A stretch of 10,738 nt of DNA from Prevotellaceae bacterium (lineage in GTDB: Bacteria > Bacteroidota > Bacteroidia > Bacteroidales > UBA932), in assembly GCA_031285695.1 (NCBI GenBank), contig JAITVR010000177.1, positions 1 to 10,738 of the forward strand. Reading direction: 5' to 3'. Positions 6,230-10,738 of this stretch are shown here, piece by piece. The notes under the pieces are model-generated. The model made no database searches and was not told the origin of the DNA. It was given only the letters and a program-made list of their open reading frames with translations. The position numbers and the translations under genes are program-made. Each line of letters opens with the position of its first letter. Position 1 is the first letter of the stretch.

Positions 6230-7528
6230 ATGTTTGGCATTTACTTTCATATTCCCTTTTGTAAAAGCAAGTGCGGCTACTGCGATTTTTACTCGGTAGC
6301 CTCGCAAACCCTTGTGCAGCCTATGGTTGAAGCCATGCTGCAGGAGGTGGAGCTGCGCAAAAATTATTTTGACAATATTGTCATTCCGTGCTCGACACGG
6401 AAACGAAGTTCGGCGCAAGCCAATCTACAAATCGAAGGATTGCAAGTCAAGCCTGCAATGACAGATGAAAAAAACGAAGCCACCCTGTACTTTGGCGGCG
6501 GCACACCTTCGCTGCTTCAGCCAGCGCAAATTGCTGCGCTTGCGCAAAAAGTCATTCAAACTTTTGGCGTAAAAAATGTTACCGAATTTACCGTCGAAAT
6601 TAATCCCGACGATGCTACAACAGAGTATTTGCAAGCCTTGCGCAATATTGGAGTTAATCGTTTGAGCATCGGCATTCAATCTTTTTTCGACGATGATTTG
6701 CAGCGCGTCAATCGCCGGCACACCGCGCAGCAAGCCAAGCTGAGCGTACAGAATGCACAAAAAGTCGGCTTCAAAAATATTTCGGTTGACCTCATTTACG
6801 GCCTTCCGCAAATGACGTTGGAGCACTGGCGAAGCAACTTAGAAACCGCGTTTTCGTTGAACATTCAGCACCTTTCGGCCTACGCGCTGTCGGTGGAGGA
6901 GCGCACGCCGTTTGGCGTTCAGCAGCGTAAGGGGCAGCTATTTTTACCAACCGAAAACGAGGTTGCCGAACAAAGTGCGCTGCTTGATGAGCTCAGCGCG
7001 CAGCACAATTTTACGCGCTATGAAATTTCTAATTTTGGAAAAAAAGGATTTTTTTCGCAGCACAACACCGCGTACTGGCAGCAAAAACCCTACATTGGCC
7101 TTGGCCCGTCGGCGCACTCGTACAGCGGCGCACAGCGGCAAAATAATGTGGCAAATAATGCGTTGTATATGGAGCGTATTGCCGGCTGTCATTCCGCGCT
7201 TGACGCGGAAACGAAGTTCGGCGCAAGCCAATCTCCAAATCGGGAGATTGCGGGTCAAGCCCGCAATGACAAGTTTTTTGAGCTCGAAAATCTCACCTCG
7301 GAGCAGCGGTACAACGAGTATATTTTTACCGGACTGCGCACCATGTGGGGAATAGATTTGAACTATATTGAGCAAGTTTTCGACAAAAAGCTGTATGACT
7401 ACTGCTGTAAAAACTTATCACAACTTATTGATAATAAAATAGTTATATTAAAAAATAACAAAATAACAATTCCGCAAAACAAGTGGATTGTAGCCGATAG
7501 CATTATTGTCGATTTGATTTGGGCGTAG
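6230..7528 (+). CDS. hemW: Radical SAM heme chaperone HemW, with two insertions
   Basis: HemW is the HemN-like radical SAM protein that binds heme and delivers it to target enzymes; older annotations call it oxygen-independent coproporphyrinogen III oxidase. Of 432 residues, the visible motifs are: IPFCKSKCGYCDF (8-20), with the [4Fe-4S] cysteines at 11, 15 and 18 and no HemN-type fourth cysteine; YFGGGTPS (87-94); VEINPDD (122-128); LSIGIQSF (145-152); NRRHTAQQAK (161-170); VDLIYGLPQMT (186-196); YEISNFG (264-270); and QHNTAYW (277-283), the HNxxYW motif linked to heme binding in HemW. The C-terminal wing RYNEYIFTGLRTMWGIDL is at 360-377. Residues about 51-78 and 320-347 have no place in the family. 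They are translated copies of an 83-bp palindromic repeat, each followed by the resumed HemW sequence (EATLYFGGG; ELENLTSEQRYNEY). Removing both leaves about 376 residues, the usual length. No catalytic motif is interrupted, so the protein is probably functional. Start at 6230, 8 nt after the upstream stop. Confidence 0.93.
   Translation: MFGIYFHIPFCKSKCGYCDFYSVASQTLVQPMVEAMLQEVELRKNYFDNIVIPCSTRKRSSAQANLQIEGLQVKPAMTDEKNEATLYFGGGTPSLLQPAQIAALAQKVIQTFGVKNVTEFTVEINPDDATTEYLQALRNIGVNRLSIGIQSFFDDDLQRVNRRHTAQQAKLSVQNAQKVGFKNISVDLIYGLPQMTLEHWRSNLETAFSLNIQHLSAYALSVEERTPFGVQQRKGQLFLPTENEVAEQSALLDELSAQHNFTRYEISNFGKKGFFSQHNTAYWQQKPYIGLGPSAHSYSGAQRQNNVANNALYMERIAGCHSALDAETKFGASQSPNREIAGQARNDKFFELENLTSEQRYNEYIFTGLRTMWGIDLNYIEQVFDKKLYDYCCKNLSQLIDNKIVILKNNKITIPQNKWIVADSIIVDLIWA
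6380..6462. repeat. Palindromic repeat copy 1, inside hemW
   Basis: An 83-bp element with inverted ends GTCATT (6380-6385) and AATGAC (6457-6462), extendable by one base each side to TGTCATT/AATGACA. It contains two imperfect sub-hairpins, near 6384-6402 and 6439-6459. It aligns without gaps to copy 2 with 10 mismatches, mostly A/T here against G/C there, so it looks like the more decayed copy. It starts at codon position 1 of hemW and is read V-I-P-C-S-T-R-K-R through V-K-P-A-M-T. Confidence 0.85.
7188..7270. repeat. Palindromic repeat copy 2, inside hemW
   Basis: An 83-bp element with the same ends as copy 1 (GTCATT 7188-7193, AATGAC 7265-7270). It has two good sub-hairpins: TTCCGCG...CGCGGAA (7192-7210) and ATTGCGGG...CCCGCAAT (about 7247-7267). 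It starts at codon position 2 of hemW, one base out of step with copy 1, and is read C-H-S-A-L-D-A-E-T through G-Q-A-R-N-D. All three frames of this strand need not be open, but both frames used in hemW are. Confidence 0.87.
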
Positions 7529-7543
7529 AATTCATTATTTTTG
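7513..7543 (+). promoter_or_regulatory. Candidate promoter for the glucosaminidase gene
   Basis: TTTG (7513-7516), 19 nt, then TATTTTTG (7536-7543), matching the Bacteroidota -33/-7 pattern. The -33 box lies inside the last codons of hemW. The expected start at about 7550 would give a leader of roughly 120 nt carrying the palindrome at 7561-7648. The -7 match is in a T-rich stretch, so chance is possible. Confidence 0.45.
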
Positions 7544-7560
7544 TATGATAAGAATTGAAC

Positions 7561-7648
7561 CCACGTCATTGCGAGGAGTGAGGTACGAGCGACGAAGCAA
7601 TCTCACGCCTGATGTTGAGATTGCTTCGCTTTGCTCGCAATGACGTGG
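7561..7648. repeat. 80-bp palindromic element in intergenic leader
   Basis: Perfect 15-bp inverted ends (7561-7575 and 7634-7648, CCACGTCATTGCGAG and its complement) enclose a second perfect 13-bp pair (7593-7605 and 7616-7628, CGAAGCAATCTCA and its complement). The core from GTCATT to AATGAC is 7565-7644. It shares these ends and a central CAATCT with the two copies inside hemW, but the rest of its sequence differs. It can form a long cruciform or RNA hairpin. A plus-strand frame from 7612 runs through it into the glucosaminidase, but that N-terminus is only translated repeat. Confidence 0.85.
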
Positions 7649-7668
7649 TAAAAAATATAAATATTTCC

Positions 7669-8235
7669 ATGAATAAAATAGCCGCCATATTTTTACTAAG
7701 TTTTTTACCCCTTTGCACGTTTGCAAATCCCAACGGAGCGCCCACCAAAATTATGGGCAGCGGCAGGCTCACCTCGGAGCAGCTGCACACCTTTTTTGTA
7801 CGCGCAGCCGTGGATAGCGATGCTACTCGCGTGGCGCGGCTTGCGGCCATTTACGTGGACGAAGCGCAGGTGGAGGGCGTAAATCACGATGTGGCGTTTG
7901 CGCAAATGATTTTGGAAACCGGCTGGCTGCGCTACCGCGGCGTGGTGCGACCGGAAATGAATAATTTTTGCGGTTTGGGCGCAGTAAGCGCTACCAAAAA
8001 CGGGCACAAATTTCCCGATGAGCGCATAGGCGTTCGCGCCCACATTCAGCACCTCAAAGCTTACGCAAGCAAGGCGCCGCTTACCGGTCAGCTGGCCGAC
8101 CCGCGCTACCACCACGTGAGTCCAAGAGGAAAATGCCCCACCGTGGACGGGCTTGCCGGCACCTGGGCAACCGACCCCATGTACGCCGTAAAAATAAAAT
8201 CGCTGCTGCAAAGAATGTACGCAGCCGCTCAATAA
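7669..8235 (+). CDS. Secreted glucosaminidase-domain protein (GH73-type)
   Basis: Probable peptidoglycan hydrolase cleaving after N-acetylglucosamine in the glycan strands. The product is 188 aa from ATG 7669. Residues 1-19 form a signal peptide ending T-F-A before N-P-N; Cys16 in LPLC is a weak lipobox alternative. The domain runs from about 38 to 187: YVDEAQVEGVNHDVAFAQM (62-80), ILETGWLRYRG (81-91) with Glu83 as the likely catalytic acid, MNNFCGLGA (97-105), FPDERIGVRAHIQHLKAYA (115-133), DPRYHHVSPRGKCPTVDGLA (144-163) and TWATDPMYAVKIKSLLQRM (165-183). This is the compact Bacteroidota form with no separate wall-binding domain. An in-frame ATG at 7612 was rejected because the 19 residues it adds come from the palindromic repeat and would bury the signal peptide. 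Confidence 0.88.
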   Translation: MNKIAAIFLLSFLPLCTFANPNGAPTKIMGSGRLTSEQLHTFFVRAAVDSDATRVARLAAIYVDEAQVEGVNHDVAFAQMILETGWLRYRGVVRPEMNNFCGLGAVSATKNGHKFPDERIGVRAHIQHLKAYASKAPLTGQLADPRYHHVSPRGKCPTVDGLAGTWATDPMYAVKIKSLLQRMYAAAQ

Positions 8236-8245
8236 TTCCAAGTTC

Positions 8246-8299
8246 CAAATTTCAAATTATATCGGGCACAAGTTTTCCATTGCATTAATTTGAAATTTG
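8246..8299. repeat. 14-bp inverted repeat between genes
   Basis: CAAATTTCAAATTA (8246-8259) and its exact reverse complement (8286-8299) are separated by 26 nt. A further related AAATTTGAAATC follows at 8307-8318. It fills most of the 89-bp gap before the next gene. It may act as a weak terminator for the glucosaminidase transcript or be one of the AAATTTGAAA-type intergenic repeats; there is no clear T run. Confidence 0.6.
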
Positions 8300-8324
8300 A
8301 AATCAAAAATTTGAAATCCTTAAT

Positions 8325-9731
8325 ATGTCATTAATCAAATCCATTTCGGGCATTCGCGGCACCATTGGCGGCGCTGCGGGCGATAATCTTACGCCTATTG
8401 ATGTTGTAAAATTTACCTCGGCCTACGCCGCGTGGCTGCAAGGGCAGCTGTGCTGCAAGCAGCGGTTGAAAGTTGTGGTTGGGCGCGATGCGCGCATTTC
8501 GGGGCCCGTGGTGAGCAACCTCATTGTATCCACGCTGCAAGCCTGCGGAGTTGACGTTATAAATATTGGGCTGGCCACCACGCCCACCGTCGAAGTGGCA
8601 GTGCCGTACAAGCGCGCGCACGGCGGCATTATTATTACCGCCAGCCACAACCCCAAGCAGTGGAATGCGCTGAAGCTGCTCAACGCAAAGGGCGAATTTT
8701 TGAGCGGAAAAGACGGCGAACAGCTGCTGCAAATTGCCGAAAAAAGCGACTTGCAGTTTGCCGAAGTTGATGAATTAGGAAAAGAAGAGCAAGATTTCAG
8801 CTTTTTGCAAAAGCATATAGATATGGTGCTCGCCCTACCTTTGGTAAACGCAAAAGCCATAAAAGAAGCCAAGCTAAAAGTGGTGGTTGATGCCGTAAAT
8901 TCCGTTGGCGGAACGGCAATTCCCGAGCTGCTGCGCGCGCTGGGCGTAGAGCAAATTACCGAAATAAACTGCACGCCCAACGGACAATTTGCGCATAACC
9001 CCGAGCCGCTGCCCGAGCACTTGACCGAAATTTCGGCCGTGGTAAAAAATCAGCAATGCCACATGGGCATTGTGGTTGACCCCGATGTTGACCGCCTTGC
9101 GCTGGTGTGCGAAAACGGCGAAATGTTCGGCGAAGAATACACTTTAGTTGCCGTGGCCGACTACGTTTTGCAGCGCAAAAAAGGCAACACCTGCTCCAAC
9201 CTTTCCTCATCGCGCGCGCTGCGCGATGTAACGGAAATGCACGGCGGCGCTTACACCGCTGCTGCTGTTGGCGAGGTAAATGTAGTAGAAAAAATGAAGC
9301 AAACCGCAGCCGTAATTGGCGGCGAGGGCAACGGCGGCGTCATTTACCCCGAGCTGCACTACGGCCGCGATGCCTTGGTGGGCGTGGCCTTGTTCCTGTC
9401 GCACTACGTGCAGCAGGGCAAAAGCATGAGCGCGCTGCGCGCCACGTATCCGCCGTATTTTATGTCAAAAAATAAGTTGACGCTTACGCCAAACATCAAC
9501 GTAGATGCGGTGTTGAGCGCCATGAAAACAGCTTACGCTGATGGGCGCGTAACGGATATTGACGGCGTAAAAATTGATTTTGACGCCAAAAAAGAGTGGG
9601 TGCACCTGCGCAAATCGAACACCGAACCTATAGTAAGGGTGTACGCCGAAAGCAGCACGCAAGCTTTGGCCGATAAGCTGGCGGCCGAGGTTATGCAAAA
9701 AATGGCGGAAATATCACAAAAAGTGCAATAG
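8325..9731 (+). CDS. glmM: Phosphohexomutase, probably phosphoglucosamine mutase
   Basis: Member of the alpha-D-phosphohexomutase family. GlmM converts glucosamine-6-phosphate to glucosamine-1-phosphate on the way to UDP-GlcNAc for peptidoglycan and lipopolysaccharide. All four active-site loops are visible in 468 aa: ITASHNP (104-110) with the phosphorylated Ser107; DPDVDR (252-257), the Mg2+-binding loop; GEGNGG (333-338), the sugar-recognition loop; and RKSNTEPIVRVYAE (429-442), the phosphate-binding loop. N-terminal GIRGTIGG (9-16) and VGRDAR (52-57) are also typical. Length is normal for the family. The GEGNGG loop differs from the GE(Q/M)SGH loop of well-studied GlmM and PMM/PGM enzymes but is the form I expect for the Bacteroidota enzyme. 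Phosphomannomutase or mixed specificity cannot be excluded. It is separated from the preceding gene by an AT-rich inverted repeat, with no clear promoter seen. Confidence 0.88.
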   Translation: MSLIKSISGIRGTIGGAAGDNLTPIDVVKFTSAYAAWLQGQLCCKQRLKVVVGRDARISGPVVSNLIVSTLQACGVDVINIGLATTPTVEVAVPYKRAHGGIIITASHNPKQWNALKLLNAKGEFLSGKDGEQLLQIAEKSDLQFAEVDELGKEEQDFSFLQKHIDMVLALPLVNAKAIKEAKLKVVVDAVNSVGGTAIPELLRALGVEQITEINCTPNGQFAHNPEPLPEHLTEISAVVKNQQCHMGIVVDPDVDRLALVCENGEMFGEEYTLVAVADYVLQRKKGNTCSNLSSSRALRDVTEMHGGAYTAAAVGEVNVVEKMKQTAAVIGGEGNGGVIYPELHYGRDALVGVALFLSHYVQQGKSMSALRATYPPYFMSKNKLTLTPNINVDAVLSAMKTAYADGRVTDIDGVKIDFDAKKEWVHLRKSNTEPIVRVYAESSTQALADKLAAEVMQKMAEISQKVQ

Positions 9732-9761
9732 TAACAAGGTTTTGTTGATATTTTTTTGCCT

Positions 9762-9812
9762 AAGCATAAATATTTAACTTGTTGAAAATCAAACAGTTAA
9801 ATATTTATACTT
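9762..9812. repeat. AT-rich hairpin downstream of glmM
   Basis: Arms 9762-9778 and 9796-9812 match over 17 bp with one mismatch (the central 13 bp ATAAATATTTAAC are perfect), with a 17-nt loop. It lies 30 bp after the glmM stop. It could act as a terminator or mRNA 3' stabiliser for glmM, or as an AT-rich binding site upstream of hup. It has no GC core and no following T run, so it is not a classical intrinsic terminator. The rest of 9732-9860 is AT-rich with nothing else that I recognise. Confidence 0.55.
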
Positions 9813-9861
9813 GTAAAATACGCAAAAAACGGCGAAAACATTGAAAAAAGAGGCAAAAAAA

Positions 9862-9893
9862 TTTGGTAGTTAGTGGAAACACGCCTACATTTG
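9862..9893 (+). promoter_or_regulatory. Promoter of the HU gene
   Basis: TTTG (9862-9865), 20 nt, then TACATTTG (9886-9893): a near-ideal Bacteroidota -33/-7 promoter. Expected start is about 9900, leaving a leader of about 40 nt, AT-rich and without a Shine-Dalgarno sequence, as usual for highly translated genes of this phylum. Confidence 0.82.
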
Positions 9894-9938
9894 TCTCAGA
9901 AAATGTTCAGAAGTTTAACCATTTAAAAATTTAATGAC

Positions 9939-10202
9939 ATGAACAAGGCAGAACTGATTGACGCAATTGCTGACAAGGCAGATTTGACCAAGGTAGCAGC
10001 AAAGGCAGCGCTTGACGCGTTTACCGAAGTGGTAGCAAAGGCTATGAAGAAGGGCGATAAGGTTGCCCTCGTAGGCTTTGGTACGTTTAGCGTATCGCAG
10101 CGCAGCGCCCGCACCGGCCGCAACCCTCGCACCGGCGAGCCTATCAAAATTAAGGCTAAGAAGGTAGCGAAGTTCAAAGCTGGCAGCGAACTTTCTTTCT
10201 AA
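9939..10202 (+). CDS. hup: HU-family nucleoid DNA-binding protein
   Basis: Small basic histone-like protein that bends and compacts DNA as a dimer. The 87 aa show the whole HU fold: helices at [20 protein letters not shown] (1-20) and [20 protein letters not shown] (21-40), then the signature [20 protein letters not shown] (45-64), continuing [23 protein letters not shown]. Pro63 in RNPRTG is the residue that intercalates into the DNA minor groove. Length is close to the usual 90, ending a few residues short at the C-terminus. Lysine codons are mostly AAG here, whereas neighbouring genes favour AAA, and alanine and glycine codons are also more uniform, as expected for a very highly expressed gene. 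It stands alone between its own promoter and terminator. The paralogue (HU-alpha, HU-beta or other) cannot be assigned. Confidence 0.95.
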   Translation: MNKAELIDAIADKADLTKVAAKAALDAFTEVVAKAMKKGDKVALVGFGTFSVSQRSARTGRNPRTGEPIKIKAKKVAKFKAGSELSF

Positions 10203-10228
10203 GAAATTGCGTTGAGGCAAAAGAAATG

Positions 10229-10252
10229 GGGAGGCAAAAGCCTCCCTTTTTT
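10229..10252 (+). terminator. Intrinsic terminator of the HU gene
   Basis: Stem GGGAGGC (10229-10235), AAAA loop, GCCTCCC (10240-10246), then six T residues. It lies 26 nt after the HU stop codon. Perfect 7-bp GC-rich stem. Confidence 0.93.
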
Positions 10253-10272
10253 GTTGGTAAATGGCCTAAAAT

Positions 10273-10304
10273 TTTGCGAAATGCAAAAAAATGTACTACA
10301 TTTG
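10273..10304 (+). promoter_or_regulatory. Promoter of the tRNA-Gln pair
   Basis: TTTG (10273-10276), 20 nt, then TACATTTG (10297-10304): the same boxes and spacing as the HU promoter. The expected start at about 10310 is some 20 nt before the first tRNA. Confidence 0.82.
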
Positions 10305-10330
10305 CACCCGCAATTGTAAAATTGTGCTAT

Positions 10331-10401
10331 TGACCTATGGTGTAATGGTAGCACAACAGATTCTGGATCTGTTTGTCTAGGTTCGAATCCTGGTAGGTCA
10401 A
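10331..10401 (+). tRNA. tRNA-Gln, anticodon CTG
   Basis: A 71-nt cloverleaf. The acceptor TGACCTA pairs with TAGGTCA (10394-10400), and the discriminator is A10401. The D arm is GTGT-AATGGTA-GCAC. The anticodon stem ACAGA/TCTGT encloses the loop TTCTGGA, giving anticodon CTG, which reads CAG. The T arm is CTAGG-TTCGAAT-CCTGG. The weak U1-A72 pair is a glutamine tRNA feature. CCA is not encoded (ACG follows), so it must be added enzymatically. Confidence 0.96.
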
Positions 10402-10437
10402 CGTAAAAAAGTTTTGATAGAAAGTTTGTCGCATTAT

Positions 10438-10508
10438 TGACCTATGGTGTAATGGTAGCACAACAGATTTTGGTTCTGTTTGTCTAGGTTCGAATCCTGG
10501 TAGGTCAA
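10438..10508 (+). tRNA. tRNA-Gln, anticodon TTG
   Basis: A 71-nt cloverleaf identical to the preceding tRNA except for two anticodon-loop bases. The loop is TTTTGGT, giving anticodon TTG, which reads CAA (and CAG by wobble). Acceptor TGACCTA (10438-10444) pairs with TAGGTCA (10501-10507), with discriminator A10508. CCA is not encoded. It is 36 nt after the first tRNA, presumably in one transcript. Confidence 0.96.
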
Positions 10509-10515
10509 CATGAAA

Positions 10516-10547
10516 AATCCCGCTGAGTAGCTCGGCGGGATTTTTTT
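10516..10547 (+). terminator. Intrinsic terminator of the tRNA operon
   Basis: Stem AATCCCGCTGAG (10516-10527), loop TAG, CTCGGCGGGATT (10531-10542), with one G-T pair, running into a seven-T tract (10541-10547). It lies 7 nt after the second tRNA. With its A tract on the other side it may also stop the convergent riboflavin synthase transcript. Confidence 0.92.
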
Positions 10548-10597
10548 GTGCTTATTAAGCCACGTGCGCTGTCATTGCGAGCGGGTTTGTTGTTTCC

Positions 10598-10738
10598 TTA
10601 CTTCATGTACAGCTTGGCTAGCTTGGTGATGTATTTTCCTACAATGTCGAACTCAAGGTTTACTACCGTGCCTTTTTGTATGGCGTGGAAGTTGGTGTTT
10701 TGGTAGGTGTAGGGAATGATGGCGACTTGAAAGCTGCC
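10598..10738 (-). CDS. ribE: Riboflavin synthase (alpha subunit), C-terminal end
   Basis: Riboflavin synthase dismutates two 6,7-dimethyl-8-ribityllumazine molecules to riboflavin and the pyrimidine precursor. Only the last 46 residues are in the window; the frame runs off the right edge with no start. They read [17 protein letters not shown], then [20 protein letters not shown] and TKLAKLYMK. This matches the end of the second lumazine-binding repeat, where 'F-x-V-x-(I/L)-I-P-x-T-x-x-x-T' is followed by 'G-x-x-V-N-(L/I)-E-x-D-x-x-x-K-Y-(V/I)'. The stop is TAA (10600-10598). Some annotation systems call this gene ribC. It converges on the tRNA operon, with the tRNA terminator between them. 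Confidence 0.88.
   Translation of the reverse strand, partial: GSFQVAIIPYTYQNTNFHAIQKGTVVNLEFDIVGKYITKLAKLYMK

Noticed and set aside
6380..7270. CRISPR-like or tandem array from the hemW repeats
   Set aside because: Only two copies, about 800 bp apart, with terminal inverted repeats, lying inside a coding gene. There are no regular spacers and no cas genes.
6230..7528. hemW as a pseudogene because of the insertions
   Set aside because: The reading frame is intact from start to stop, all motifs are present, and both inserts keep the frame and lie in loop-like positions.
7612..7668. Longer glucosaminidase start at ATG 7612
   Set aside because: The 19 extra residues are translated palindromic repeat, and they would place the signal peptide internally. 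ATG 7669 starts directly with a good signal peptide.
8423..8980. 185-codon minus-strand frame opposite glmM
   Set aside because: A shadow of a fully conserved phosphohexomutase; low-complexity Ser/Thr-rich translation with no family resemblance.

Overview
The window looks like the chromosome of a member of the Bacteroidota, most likely Bacteroidales. The evidence is: a DUF4270-type lipoprotein; an MG2/TonB-plug-like envelope protein of a kind confined to this phylum; a lysine/arginine-rich N-terminal extension on an RluB-type pseudouridine synthase; tRNAs with no encoded CCA; starts without Shine-Dalgarno sequences; and several promoters of the form TTTG - 19/20 bases - TAnnTTTG (the Bacteroides -33/-7 type). 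Most of it is housekeeping sequence. I see no phage, insertion sequence with a transposase, or CRISPR array.

Layout. Positions 3-1310 (+) hold a DUF4270-type lipoprotein whose 5' end lies before the window. It converges on rluB across a perfect 30-bp palindromic terminator (1315-1344). A minus-strand operon (3473 to 1348) reads antitoxin, RelE-family toxin, rluB, and each junction overlaps by exactly 11 nt. Its promoter is at 3498-3527. Divergent from it, 3633-6221 (+) encodes a large secreted MG2/TonB-plug-like protein, followed 8 nt later by hemW (6230-7528). Next come a cell-wall glucosaminidase (7669-8235), a phosphohexomutase, probably GlmM (8325-9731), and HU (9939-10202) with a clear promoter and a clear terminator. 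Two nearly identical tRNA-Gln genes (anticodons CTG and TTG) follow, again with a strong promoter and terminator. The C-terminal end of riboflavin synthase (complement of 10598-10738) runs off the right edge and is absent from simple ATG-to-stop ORF calls.

The most unusual signal is a small palindromic repeat family clustered in about 1.3 kb at hemW. Two 83-bp copies (6380-6462 and 7188-7270, 73 of 83 bases identical) lie inside the hemW reading frame. They are translated in two different frames, and each adds about 28 residues to an otherwise normal-length HemW. A third, 80-bp palindrome with the same GTCATT...AATGAC ends lies at 7565-7644, in the probable 5' leader of the glucosaminidase gene. 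The second notable arrangement is the toxin-antitoxin pair placed so that rRNA pseudouridine synthase expression appears to depend on the TA promoter.

Functional links are loose. GlmM (UDP-GlcNAc precursor supply) and the glucosaminidase (peptidoglycan cleavage) both concern the cell wall. HU, the tRNA-Gln genes and RluB serve nucleoid structure and translation. HemW and riboflavin synthase serve cofactor metabolism.
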